Assembly (NCBI RefSeq): GCF_017826695.1
Contig: NZ_JAFFZW010000011.1
Location: 62,001-126,000, forward strand
DNA length: 64,000 bases
Direction of reading: 5' to 3'
Source of the DNA: Pseudomonas alliivorans
GTDB taxonomy: Bacteria; Pseudomonadota; Gammaproteobacteria; Pseudomonadales; Pseudomonadaceae
A model generated the notes under the pieces. It saw nothing but the letters and a program-made list of their open reading frames with translations, was not told the DNA's origin and did not search any database. The position numbers and the translations under genes were made by a program. Shown piece after piece: positions 1 through 8,762 of the stretch; within the stretch, counting starts at the first letter, position 1; each line of letters starts with the position of its first letter.

Positions 1-2784
1 CTGATGCTGGGCGGCTGCGCCCGTGGTCTGGACAGCCAGGAGGCTCAGGTCTGGGATGGCCAGGTCACACGAGGGCAGCTGAGCAACGGCCTGGAATACC
101 GTCTCGTGCGCGAGGCAGGCCAGCCGGGGCGTATCGACATGCGCCTGACCGTCAAGGCCGGTTCAGTGGATGAAGAAGACGATCAAGTGGGCGTCGCGCA
201 CATGGTCGAACATTTGAATTTCTACAGCCGTGGCCAGCAATCACAAGATATCCGCAGCCTCATGGACCAGTGGGGCTGGATCCAGGGCCGCAGTTACAAC
301 GCCATGACCAGCTACGACCGCACCCAGTACCTTCTGAGCCCGCCGGGCGGCACGGCGCAGACCGAACAGGCGTTGCAAGCGCTGGCAACGCTGACGCTGG
401 CGCAGGATTACACCGCCGAAAACCTCAAACGCGAACGCCCGATCGTCATCGAAGAATGGCGCGGCGGCCTGGGCGTGGCGCAGCGCATGAACGACCAGCG
501 CACCGCGTCGCAACGCATCGGTTCACGCTATCCCGCGCACCGCACCATCGGCAACGAAGCGGCGATCCGCTCGGCACAGATTTCCGATCTGAAGGATTTC
601 CAACAGCGCTGGTACGTGCCGAACAACATGCTGCTGACCGTGGTCGGCGACATCGACCCCGCCACCCTTCCTGCCCGTATCGAGCACTGGTTCGGTGAGG
701 CAAAACCGAAGCTACTTCCCGAAAAAGGCTATCGCGAGTTGCCACTGCAGCCGACGCTGAAGATCGTTCGCTTGCAGGACAGCCAGAGCGGCAGCAATCA
801 GGTCACCCTGTTGTTCCGTCTGCATGAGTCGGCGAGCCGCACTTCGACGCTGGACGGCGTTCGGGAACGCCTGATCGACCGCCTGACCCTGAATGCCTTG
901 CAGGCCCAGTTGCGCCGTCAGCCGCATGAACCGGGCGTACGCAGCCTGACCGTGCAGAAAAGCCTGATCGGCGACCACTCAAGCGTGCTGGGCATCGCCG
1001 CCGGTGTCGACGGTCAGAACCACGCTGCGGCGTTGCGGCAATTGTTGAACGAGATCGAACGCCTGCGTCGTCATGGGCTGCAGGCAATGGACCTGGACAA
1101 GGAGCGCGAGGCCATCCGGGGTATCGCCAGGCGCATGCTGAGCGAAAACAAGCCGCGCACCTTCGAACAATGGGTGACCGGACTGAACGATGCGGCGACC
1201 CAGAACAAAGTATTGTCCAGCAAGCACGACATTGCCTCGCAATACCTGGCAGTGCTGGACACGGTGACGCCTGAGGACATCAATGCGCGCCTGGTGCGCT
1301 GGACCGACAATCAGGATCAGGTGCTGCAAATGACGGCGCCCGGCCTGACTCCGCTCGAGCTGCCGGGCGTGAGCGACGTCCGGACGCTCATGGCTCTGGT
1401 GCGCAACAGCGAACTGGCTGCACCTGAATCCGCCTCTGTCGTGGCACAAATCGAGACACAGCAGTTACCGGAAATTCCGGCTGCACGCGGCGCCGGAACG
1501 ATCACCGAGCGCAAGCATTTTGCCCGACAGAACGTCGAGCACTGGCAACTGAGCAACGGCGACAAACTGGTCTGGCTCAAGCGCAACGGCGACAAGGGCC
1601 GCTTCGTGATGCAGGCCGACTCAAGCGCAGGCTTCATGACGCCCGAGCTGCCTTACTGGCGCAATCAGATGGCTGCGCAACTGGCGGGGCAAAGCGCGCC
1701 GGAAGGCTGGAGCGAGGAGCAGATTCGTCGCTGGCGCAGCGAGTCCGGCACATCGTTGTCGCTAGACCAGCAGGCCGACCGGCTGCAAATCGACGTGACA
1801 ACGGTGGACGCCAAAAGCGATCTTCCTGCACTGCAACGTTTGCAGGCCTTGCTGCAAACCTACCGCCTTGGCCAGGCCGTCAATATTGAAGCCAGCGCCG
1901 TCGAACAGGCGCGGGACGATCTGGCCGACGAGCTCTCACGCAACACGGTCAATGTTCGCGAACAACAGGACAAGGCGTTGCGCGAGCTGCAGTACGGTCC
2001 GGAAACCTGGCTCACACCGACCGCGCAAGAGGTTGCTCAGGTTCAGGCCTCACAGCTCAACAGTGACTGGCAGCGTTTGAGTCAGGCTCCGGTGACCTAT
2101 TACCTGATGGCCGATGTCGAGCCACAGGTGCTACAGCCGTTGATCGAACGCGAGCTGGCGAGTATCCAGCGCGGCGCAGCCCTGAAGCCGCAGGTCCGGG
2201 TACAGCGCGACGGTCGACATCAGCAGTCGCTGGCCCTCGGCATCGAGCCGAGGGCCTTGCTGCAAGTCATCACCTTCAAACCTCACCCATGGACACCCGA
2301 AGACGCCGCACGTATTTCGGTGCTCCAGGAAATCGCCAGTGCCGCTCTGAAGCGGCAACTACGAGGCGAGGCGTCGGGCGTCTACCGGTTGTCCTTCGAC
2401 AGCACCTTGAACCAGCAAAGCCAGCGTATCGAAAGTCGTCTGAGTTTCAGCAGTGATCCGGCGCGGGTCGAAGAGCTGTGGCAACTGGCGAACAGGACCC
2501 TGTCGTCATTGCCGATCACGGTGAGCGAGAAAGACGCGGCGACAGCGCGCAGTCGTCTCAGGCAACAGGAACGTCTGCGTCAGGATGATCCGCAGACGCA
2601 ACTGCGTCGTCTGATCCTCAGCGAGCGTCATTGGGGGGATCCACGTTACCTCACCGAACAGGCACGACTGCCTGACGCGCTGACCGTCAAGGCGCTCAAG
2701 CGAATGGCTGGCGAGTTGTTCAATGACCGGAATCAGGTGCAACTGCGTCTGTTGCCTGCGCCGGAGGCGACGGCAGGACAATGA
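1..2784 (+). CDS. M16 family zinc protease, PqqL-like lipoprotein (5' end outside window)
   Basis: This is a large two-lobed zinc protease of the insulinase/M16 family, at about 926 visible residues close to the size of E. coli PqqL. The zinc-binding inverted motif HMVEH is visible at about residues 67-71, and a downstream acidic stretch (IVIEEW, about 148-153) fits the third zinc ligand region. The reading frame is open from the first base and starts with L-M-L-G-G-C, which reads as the end of a lipobox, so the true start and most of the signal peptide probably lie upstream and the mature protein is probably lipid-anchored. The stop overlaps the next start by four bases (ATGA), so it is translationally coupled to the ABC exporter. 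In E. coli a related protease (pqqL) neighbours yddA, the same pairing as here. The substrate is unknown; a role in degrading imported peptides or proteins is inference. Confidence 0.88.
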   Translation: MMLGGCARGLDSQEAQVWDGQVTRGQLSNGLEYRLVREAGQPGRIDMRLTVKAGSVDEEDDQVGVAHMVEHLNFYSRGQQSQDIRSLMDQWGWIQGRSYNAMTSYDRTQYLLSPPGGTAQTEQALQALATLTLAQDYTAENLKRERPIVIEEWRGGLGVAQRMNDQRTASQRIGSRYPAHRTIGNEAAIRSAQISDLKDFQQRWYVPNNMLLTVVGDIDPATLPARIEHWFGEAKPKLLPEKGYRELPLQPTLKIVRLQDSQSGSNQVTLLFRLHESASRTSTLDGVRERLIDRLTLNALQAQLRRQPHEPGVRSLTVQKSLIGDHSSVLGIAAGVDGQNHAAALRQLLNEIERLRRHGLQAMDLDKEREAIRGIARRMLSENKPRTFEQWVTGLNDAATQNKVLSSKHDIASQYLAVLDTVTPEDINARLVRWTDNQDQVLQMTAPGLTPLELPGVSDVRTLMALVRNSELAAPESASVVAQIETQQLPEIPAARGAGTITERKHFARQNVEHWQLSNGDKLVWLKRNGDKGRFVMQADSSAGFMTPELPYWRNQMAAQLAGQSAPEGWSEEQIRRWRSESGTSLSLDQQADRLQIDVTTVDAKSDLPALQRLQALLQTYRLGQAVNIEASAVEQARDDLADELSRNTVNVREQQDKALRELQYGPETWLTPTAQEVAQVQASQLNSDWQRLSQAPVTYYLMADVEPQVLQPLIERELASIQRGAALKPQVRVQRDGRHQQSLALGIEPRALLQVITFKPHPWTPEDAARISVLQEIASAALKRQLRGEASGVYRLSFDSTLNQQSQRIESRLSFSSDPARVEELWQLANRTLSSLPITVSEKDAATARSRLRQQERLRQDDPQTQLRRLILSERHWGDPRYLTEQARLPDALTVKALKRMAGELFNDRNQVQLRLLPAPEATAGQ

Positions 2785-4466
2785 ATACGCTCAGAACCTT
2801 TTACCGTCTGGCTGCACCGTACTGGCTGGATCGCAGGCAGTGGCTGTCCTGGGTGCTGCTGGCCAGCGTCATCGGCCTGGGCCTTCTGGTGGTGCAGGTC
2901 AACGTTCTGATCAACACCTGGAGCAAGACCTTCTTCGATGCGCTGGGCGGGTTCAATACTGGGGCGCTGTATGCGCTGATGGGCGAATACGTGATCTACA
3001 TCGCCGCCTATGTGGTGATCATGGTTTACCTGGAGTGGCTGCGCAAAGCGCTGGTCCTGCGCTGGCGGCGGGCGATGACCGCGAGCACGCTGGAAAACTG
3101 GATGCAGGGTCAGGCGTACTACCGACTGGGCCTGACCGGTGAGCCGGACAACCCGGACCAGCGCATCGCCGAAGACATCGCCGTACTGGTCGACCGCAGT
3201 GTCGAGCTGCTGGCTTCACTGATCATCAACACCGCGCAGGTCGGCGCCTTTGCCGTGGTGCTGTGGAACCTGTCCGGCGTGCTGACTGTTCAGGTGCTCG
3301 GTCAGGACGTTACGATTCACGGCTACCTGCTGTGGATTGCCGTCGCCTACACCTTGCTCGGCACCGCCTTCACGCACGTCATCGGTCGCCCGTTGCAACC
3401 GCTGAATTACCAGCAGCAGCGCTACGAAGCGGACTTTCGCGCCAGCCTGCTGCGCAAGCGCGACCATGCCGAACAGATTGCGCTGTATCGCGGTGAAGCG
3501 GTCGAACAACGGCAACTGGGCGAACGCTTCGAACACATCGCGGGCAACTGGTGGCAATTGATGAACCGCATGCGCAAGCTGCAGTTCTTCACTGTCAGCT
3601 ATGACCGGGTCAGCCGGATCATTCCGGTGTTCGCCGCACTCCCCGCCTTTCTCGCCAAGACCATTACGCTGGGTGGTCTGATGCAGATCCGCAACGCATT
3701 TCAGTTAGTGCAGGGCTCGCTGAGCTGGTTCATCGACGTGTACCCGCGTCTGGCTGCATGGAGCGCGACGGTCGAGCGGCTTGGCCAGTTCCAGCAGGCC
3801 ATCGAGGCGACACGCGGTCAGGTTGTCAAACCTGAACAGGGTGCAGTGCTACGCGTTGAGAACCTGGTGATTCATCACGCTGATGGCAGTCATTTGCTGG
3901 GCACACTGAACTTCATCGCCGGGCCCGGCCAGTGGTTGCGGATTGCGGGCCGCAGCGGCATCGGTAAATCGACTTTGCTGCGCACGCTGCAAGGATTGTG
4001 GCCCTACTACCAGGGCAGTTGGCAATTGCCGGGCGGAAGCAGCCTGTTGATCCCGCAGCAGCCGTACCTGCCCAACCTGCCGTTGCGGCAATTGCTGGCA
4101 TACCCGGCCACCGAGTGCCCCGCAGACGAGGTGCTCGTGTCGGTGCTGCATCAGGTGGGCCTCGCACAACTGGTCGACAGTCTGGCGCATGAGCGCGAGT
4201 GGAGCCGGGAACTGTCCGGCGGCGAACAGCAGCGCATCGGCCTGGCCCGCGCCCTGCTGTGTGCGCCTCAGACGCTGTATCTGGATGAAGCGACCAATCA
4301 ACTGGACGAACCGAGTGCCTGTCAGTTGCTGGAAACCGTCCGACAGGCACTGCCGAACACACTGATCATCGGCATCAGCCATCAACCCGCTGTTGCCAGA
4401 CTGTTCTCGCGCACGCTGACGCTTGAGGTGCAAGAGCGGGCACTGGCGCTTTCGGACAACAGATAA
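2781..4466 (+). CDS. SbmA/BacA/YddA-type ABC transporter, fused permease and ATPase
   Basis: A 561-residue half-transporter with an N-terminal membrane domain of the SbmA/BacA type (about residues 1-330, including the typical WRRAMT and YRLGL segments) and a C-terminal ATPase. The ATPase has Walker A GRSGIGKST near residue 392, the signature LSGGEQQR near 477 and Walker B TLYLDEATNQLDE near 500. Proteins of this layout (E. coli YddA, mycobacterial Rv1819c) act as homodimers in the inner membrane and carry peptides, cobalamin or other bulky hydrophilic solutes. The start overlaps the protease stop by four bases, so the two are made together and may act on the same peptide-like substrate. The direction of transport and substrate are not shown by the sequence. 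Confidence 0.9.
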   Translation: MNTLRTFYRLAAPYWLDRRQWLSWVLLASVIGLGLLVVQVNVLINTWSKTFFDALGGFNTGALYALMGEYVIYIAAYVVIMVYLEWLRKALVLRWRRAMTASTLENWMQGQAYYRLGLTGEPDNPDQRIAEDIAVLVDRSVELLASLIINTAQVGAFAVVLWNLSGVLTVQVLGQDVTIHGYLLWIAVAYTLLGTAFTHVIGRPLQPLNYQQQRYEADFRASLLRKRDHAEQIALYRGEAVEQRQLGERFEHIAGNWWQLMNRMRKLQFFTVSYDRVSRIIPVFAALPAFLAKTITLGGLMQIRNAFQLVQGSLSWFIDVYPRLAAWSATVERLGQFQQAIEATRGQVVKPEQGAVLRVENLVIHHADGSHLLGTLNFIAGPGQWLRIAGRSGIGKSTLLRTLQGLWPYYQGSWQLPGGSSLLIPQQPYLPNLPLRQLLAYPATECPADEVLVSVLHQVGLAQLVDSLAHEREWSRELSGGEQQRIGLARALLCAPQTLYLDEATNQLDEPSACQLLETVRQALPNTLIIGISHQPAVARLFSRTLTLEVQERALALSDNR

Positions 4467-4525
4467 CCTCCTGGTGATACCTCCCTTCATCAAAGACCCT
4501 GTTACCGGCTGAAGAAACGCGATGT

Positions 4526-4573
4526 TGTGGGAGCGGACAGCGCTACGTCGAAGACGTGGTGAGACTTCCCACA
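4526..4573. repeat. Nested palindrome after the ABC exporter gene
   Basis: TGTGGGAG at 4526-4533 faces TTCCCACA at 4566-4573, and inside lies ACGTC-GAA-GACGT at 4545-4557. The outer arms resemble the ends of Pseudomonas REP elements (GTGGGAG). There is no T-run, so it looks like a decayed REP or an RNA-stabilising hairpin at the 3' end of the protease/exporter transcript. Confidence 0.45.
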
Positions 4574-4603
4574 GACCAATGAACGATCAATCTCTTGCAC
4601 AAA

Positions 4604-4774
4604 GGTATGACGACTTTTCAGCCGTCATATCACCCAGTAAACCAAGCCTCCTACGCGCCTCCGCCAGTATCATGCCCTATAAACAACGTTTATATCGCAT
4701 AAAGTCATCATACGACCCTTGACATCGTCCTACAAAAGCACAAATACTCGGCTCAACGTTGTATGACGACATAC
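4604..4774 (+). promoter_or_regulatory. Promoter with repeated GntR-type operator boxes upstream of the enolase-superfamily operon
   Basis: A sigma-70-like promoter is visible: TTGACA at 4719-4724 and AATACT at 4743-4748 with an 18-base spacer. Around it are copies of one box: GTATGACGAC with an inverted TATGACG/CGTCATA pair at 4606-4629, GTCGTATGATGAC on the minus strand at 4704-4716, and GTTGTATGACGAC at 4758-4770, the last continuing to CATAC so that GTATG/CATAC flanks it (4761-4774). The last box sits near the expected +1, where a repressor would block transcription. The GTYGTAYGAY core is the kind of short symmetric site bound by FadR-subfamily GntR regulators, and two such regulators are encoded at the end of this operon. 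Which regulator binds is inference. The remaining 4467-4814 sequence holds no gene that I can see. Confidence 0.6.
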
Positions 4775-4814
4775 TAGAAATTTTCAAATAACTACAATAA
4801 CTTTGAAGGCTCTC

Positions 4815-5969
4815 ATGAACATCACATCGGTCAGTGTCGACGTCTTTACCTTTCCCTCGCGACGCGCTGTAGACAGCGCAGGCCACGCCCATCCCGGCGA
4901 AGAAAAACCGGTCAGGATGGCCATGCTGCGTATCGCCTGTGACGACGGCAGCGAAGGCTTCTCCTTCGGCCCGCCAGAACTGATCCGTCCCCACATCATC
5001 GAGTCGTTCGTCAAGAAAGTGCTGGTCGGCCAGAACCCGATGAACCGGGAAAAGATCTGGCAGGAACTGGCCCACTGGCAACGTGGCAGCGCCAGCCAGT
5101 TCACCGACCGCGCCCTGGCGCTGGTGGAGCAGGCACTGTGGGATCTGGCGGGGCGTGTGCTGAAACAGCCCGTGCACCAACTGCTGGGTGGTTATCGCGA
5201 CAAGGTGCTGGCGTACGGATCGACCATGTGCGGCGATGACCTGGCAGGCGGCCTGTCCACCCCGGACGAGTACGGCCAGTTCGCCGAGAAACTGGTCCAG
5301 CGCGGCTATAAAGGCATCAAGTTGCACACCTGGATGCCCCCGATCTCCTTCGCCCCCGATCCGCGCATGGACGTTCAGGCCTGCGCCGCCGTACGTGAAG
5401 CGGTCGGCCCGGACATCGCCCTGATGCTCGACGGCTACCACTGGTATAGCCGCACCGACGCGCTGTACATCGGACGCGAGCTGCAAAAGCTCGACTTCGC
5501 CTGGTTCGAAGAGCCGATGATGGAAGATTCCGCGGAATCCTATGCCTGGCTGGCGGCCAACCTGGACATTCCGGTCCTGGGCCCGGAAAGCATCGCTGGC
5601 AAATACCACAGTCGTGCCAGCTGGGTGGCCAACAAATCCTGCGACATTCTGCGCGCAGGCGTGGCCGGTGTGGGCGGTATCGGACCCTGCCTGAAAGTCG
5701 CGCATCTGGCGGAATCTTTCGGCATGGATTGCGAGGTCCACGGCAACGGTGCCGCCAACCTGGCCGTGGTCGGCGCGATCAGCAACTGTCGATGGTACGA
5801 ACGCGGCCTGCTGCATCCGTTTCTCGATTACGATGACGTACCGGCGTACCTCAATACGCTGGTCGACCCAATGGACAAGGACGGCTTCGTACACCTTAGC
5901 GAGAAGCCCGGGCTGGGTGAGGACATCAACTTCAGCTACATCGAGACCCATACCGTACAACGCTACTGA
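4815..5969 (+). CDS. Enolase superfamily enzyme, mandelate racemase/muconate lactonizing subgroup (probable acid-sugar dehydratase or cycloisomerase)
   Basis: A 384-residue protein of the usual length for the mandelate racemase subgroup, which abstracts a proton alpha to a carboxylate using a Mg2+ ion. The metal ligands line up as D206 (LMLDGYHW), E232/E233 (WFEEP) and E258 (GPES), and H309 (EVHGNG) fits the C-terminal base. At the end of the second barrel strand the motif is K169-L-H171, a KxH in place of the KxK seen in mandelate racemase itself. I chose ATG 4815 because AAGG lies 5-8 bases before it; a TTG at 4803 in the same frame has no better site. It is the first gene of an operon with an ABC importer and a KdgM-type porin, so an acid sugar or uronate substrate is likely. 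The exact reaction cannot be read from the sequence. Confidence 0.85.
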   Translation: MNITSVSVDVFTFPSRRAVDSAGHAHPGEEKPVRMAMLRIACDDGSEGFSFGPPELIRPHIIESFVKKVLVGQNPMNREKIWQELAHWQRGSASQFTDRALALVEQALWDLAGRVLKQPVHQLLGGYRDKVLAYGSTMCGDDLAGGLSTPDEYGQFAEKLVQRGYKGIKLHTWMPPISFAPDPRMDVQACAAVREAVGPDIALMLDGYHWYSRTDALYIGRELQKLDFAWFEEPMMEDSAESYAWLAANLDIPVLGPESIAGKYHSRASWVANKSCDILRAGVAGVGGIGPCLKVAHLAESFGMDCEVHGNGAANLAVVGAISNCRWYERGLLHPFLDYDDVPAYLNTLVDPMDKDGFVHLSEKPGLGEDINFSYIETHTVQRY

Positions 5970-5981
5970 CCGGTGGCGTAA

Positions 5982-6006
5982 CGAGGGGTGCTCGAGGCGC
6001 CCCTCG
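5982..6006 (+). other. Intercistronic hairpin between enolase-family gene and binding-protein gene
   Basis: CGAGGGGTGC (5982-5991) and GCGCCCCTCG (5997-6006) pair over ten positions with one G-U wobble around a five-base loop. No T-run follows, so it is not a classical terminator. Such hairpins often protect upstream mRNA or set different gene dosage before a highly expressed binding protein. Confidence 0.55.
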
Positions 6007-6060
6007 CTAAAGTGTTTCGACAAACAAGCGTCTGAATAACTATAAAAAAGGACCGCACCC

Positions 6061-7683
6061 ATGAAGCTCTGGCCCAAGCGCCTGCCCTGGCTGCTTTGCT
6101 TCGCCATGACGGCGACACTCATGCACACCCCGCCCGCTCTGGCACGCGGCGAGACACCGGTGGATCAACTGGTGGTCGGCATGAGCATGATCAACCTGCT
6201 GTCACTCGATCCTGCCGGTGCAACCGGACTGGAAGTGGCCGAGGTCAATTCCAACGTCTACGACATGCTGCTGGAGCAGGACGCAGCCAGACCGGACCAG
6301 TTGATCCCGGCACTGGCCGAGCGCTGGGAAATCAGTCCCGACCGCATGCGCCTGACCTTTCACTTGCGTGCCGGCGTGACGTTTCATTCCGGCAACCCGC
6401 TGACCGCCCAGGATGTCGCCTGGTCGCTGCAACGAGTGGTGACGCTGAACAAGGCACTGGCTTCGACCTGGAAAGCCTACGGCTATACCGGCAGCAATGT
6501 CAGTGCGTTGATGCGCGCTGAAGGCCCGTCCACCTTCGTGCTCGATCTGCCCAAAGCCACTGATCCGATGCTGGTACTCAACACCCTGGCGACTTCGCCG
6601 AGTGCCTTCATCATCGACCGCGTTACCGCACTGCAGCATGCCAAAGGCGATGATCTGGGCGCAGGCTGGCTGACCACCAATACCGCCGGTTCCGGCGCCT
6701 TCAAGCTGGACATCTGGCGTGCCAACGACGTGATCCTGATGAGCCGCTACGACCAGTACTGGCGCGGTCCGGCGAAAATGCGCCGGGTAATCATGCGCAA
6801 CATGACCGAATCCCAGGCCCTGCGCCTGATGGTCGAGCGTGGAGATCTGGACGTCGCTCGCGGCATGGCTGCCACCGACATCAAGGCCCTGACCCGCTCG
6901 GACGAGGTCACGGTACAGACCATTGCGCGCGGCACGATCTATTACGTTGCCCTCAGCATGGAGCAGCCCGTGTTCAAGGACATTCGCGTGCGTCAGGCCA
7001 TTCGCTCGCTGATCGACTATCAAGGCATCAACAACGTGGTCATGCCGCACTATGGCGTGATCAACCAGCGCCCGCTGCAATTGGGTCTGCCCGCCCGCCT
7101 CGACGATCCGGGCTACGCGCTGAATGTCGCGAAAGCCAAACGCCTGCTGGCTGAAGCCGGGTACCCGGATGGTTTCAAGATCACCATCCGCTCGCTCACC
7201 GATTCGCCCTTCATCAACATCGCCACCAGCCTGCAGTCGACCCTCGCTCAGGCCGGCATTCACGCCAATATCATTACCGGCACTGGCAACCAGATCTACG
7301 GCGCGATGCGTGATCGACGCTTCGACATCCTGGTCGGTCGCGGCGGCGGCGGTGCCGAACGTCATCCCCACTCCAGCCTGCGCGCACTGATCTACAACCC
7401 CGACAACCGTGAGGAGGCCAGGCTGAGCAACTTCCAGGGCTGGCGCACCTCGTTCTACGACGCCGAGATCAATCAATTGATCGAGCAGGCCGAGCGCGAG
7501 CGCGACGCCGCGCAGCAACTGGCGGATTACCAGCGTATCCAGGCCCTCTACGACCAGAAAGCCGGGCCGATCATGCCGGTGTCGCAGATGACGGACGAGG
7601 TGGTGATTCACGCCGACGTGCGCGAATACCTGGGGCATAGCGCCGCCACCACGCGCCTGCGTGACGTCTACAAGCAACGCTGA
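6061..7683 (+). CDS. ABC transporter substrate-binding protein, family 5 (DppA/NikA type)
   Basis: A 540-residue periplasmic binding protein of the SBP_bac_5 family. The N-terminus (KLWPKRLPWLLCFAMTATL up to about ALARG) is a signal peptide. The family landmarks are present: LIPALAERWEISPD, TFHLRAGVTFHSGNPLTAQDVAWS near residues 98-125, and VRQAIRSLIDYQGI in the second lobe. AAGGA lies eight bases before the ATG. Family-5 proteins bind di- and oligopeptides, nickel chelates and some sugars, so the family alone does not fix the substrate. Its place between an enolase-superfamily enzyme and a KdgM-type porin argues for an acidic carbohydrate; that is inference. The permease genes follow after 41 bases. 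Confidence 0.9.
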   Translation: MKLWPKRLPWLLCFAMTATLMHTPPALARGETPVDQLVVGMSMINLLSLDPAGATGLEVAEVNSNVYDMLLEQDAARPDQLIPALAERWEISPDRMRLTFHLRAGVTFHSGNPLTAQDVAWSLQRVVTLNKALASTWKAYGYTGSNVSALMRAEGPSTFVLDLPKATDPMLVLNTLATSPSAFIIDRVTALQHAKGDDLGAGWLTTNTAGSGAFKLDIWRANDVILMSRYDQYWRGPAKMRRVIMRNMTESQALRLMVERGDLDVARGMAATDIKALTRSDEVTVQTIARGTIYYVALSMEQPVFKDIRVRQAIRSLIDYQGINNVVMPHYGVINQRPLQLGLPARLDDPGYALNVAKAKRLLAEAGYPDGFKITIRSLTDSPFINIATSLQSTLAQAGIHANIITGTGNQIYGAMRDRRFDILVGRGGGGAERHPHSSLRALIYNPDNREEARLSNFQGWRTSFYDAEINQLIEQAERERDAAQQLADYQRIQALYDQKAGPIMPVSQMTDEVVIHADVREYLGHSAATTRLRDVYKQR

Positions 7684-7724
7684 ACACACGCGTTCAATCG
7701 CTCAAGCCAAGGCAGGAATACACC

Positions 7725-8762
7725 ATGTCGAGTGCATCGATTTCATTTTGGAGCAGTCGGGTCGCCAACGGCACCCGTCGCAGCGGATCAGTGGCGGCGA
7801 CCCTGTTCGGCCTGCTTTTGCTCACTTTCTTTATCGGCCGGGTCATGCCGCTGGACCCGGTACTGGCCATCGTCGGACCGGACGCAGACGCGGCCGCCTA
7901 CGCTCAGGCCTACCAGGAACTGGGCCTGGACAAACCGCTGACCACCCAGTTCGTGATGTACATCAAGGACCTGTTGCACGGTGATCTGGGCAAGGCCCTG
8001 CTGACCGGCCACCCGGTAATCGAAGACATCGCCAGGGTGTTCCCGGCCACGCTGGAACTGGCGACCCTGGCTATTCTGTTCGGCGTACTGATCGGCCTGC
8101 CACTGGGCGTTTATGCCGCAACGCATCAGGGCCGCGCCGGTGATCATGTCGCCCGGGTCATCACCCTGTTCGGTTACTCAACACCGATCTTCTGGCTCGG
8201 CATGATGGCGTTTCTGGTGTTCTACGCCTGGCTCGGCTGGGCCGGCGGCGTAGGACGCATCGGCCTGGCCTACGACGGCCTGATCGAAACCCGCACCGGC
8301 CTGCTGCTGATCGATACCGCACTGTCCGGCGACTGGGAGGCGTTTCGCAGTGCGCTGCGTCACATCCTGCTGCCTGCGGTGATTCTGAGCTTCAACTCGG
8401 TGGCCTACATCAGCCGTATGACCCGCAGCTTCATGCTTGAACAGCTGTCGCAGGAATACATCATCACCGCCCGGGTAAAAGGCCTGTCGCAACGCCGCAT
8501 TGTCTGGGGCCATGCATTCCGCAACATTCGCGTGCAGCTGCTGACCATCGTCGCCCTCGCCTACGGCGGTCTGCTGGAAGGTGCGGTGCTGATCGAAACC
8601 GTCTTCGCCTGGCCCGGCTTTGGCCAGTACCTGACCAGCAGCCTGTTGCTGGGCGACATGAATGCAGTGATGGCCTGCGTGTTATTGATCGGCCTGATCT
8701 TCGTGGTCCTGAACCAGATCAGTGACGCCCTCTACAAAGTCTTCGACCCGAGAACCCGCTGA
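7725..8762 (+). CDS. ABC transporter permease, DppB/NikB type
   Basis: A 345-residue inner-membrane permease with about six membrane segments and the inner-membrane-component loop EYIITARVKGLSQRRIVWGHAFRN near residues 244-268, which docks the ATPase. A long extramembrane loop after the first segment (about residues 50-100) is typical of DppB/OppB-type subunits. The start ATG follows AGGAA at a normal distance. Its stop overlaps the next permease start by one base (the A of TGATGA), so the two are translated together and form a heterodimeric channel with the binding protein before them and the ATPases after them. Confidence 0.92.
   Translation: MSSASISFWSSRVANGTRRSGSVAATLFGLLLLTFFIGRVMPLDPVLAIVGPDADAAAYAQAYQELGLDKPLTTQFVMYIKDLLHGDLGKALLTGHPVIEDIARVFPATLELATLAILFGVLIGLPLGVYAATHQGRAGDHVARVITLFGYSTPIFWLGMMAFLVFYAWLGWAGGVGRIGLAYDGLIETRTGLLLIDTALSGDWEAFRSALRHILLPAVILSFNSVAYISRMTRSFMLEQLSQEYIITARVKGLSQRRIVWGHAFRNIRVQLLTIVALAYGGLLEGAVLIETVFAWPGFGQYLTSSLLLGDMNAVMACVLLIGLIFVVLNQISDALYKVFDPRTR

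Noticed and set aside
4677..6128. Long minus-strand open frame opposite the enolase-superfamily gene
   Set aside because: It mirrors the codon structure of the true gene in high-G+C DNA and has no family features; the plus-strand gene explains the region.
6202..7689. Long minus-strand open frame opposite the binding-protein gene
   Set aside because: A shadow of the plus-strand gene caused by G+C-rich codon third positions.
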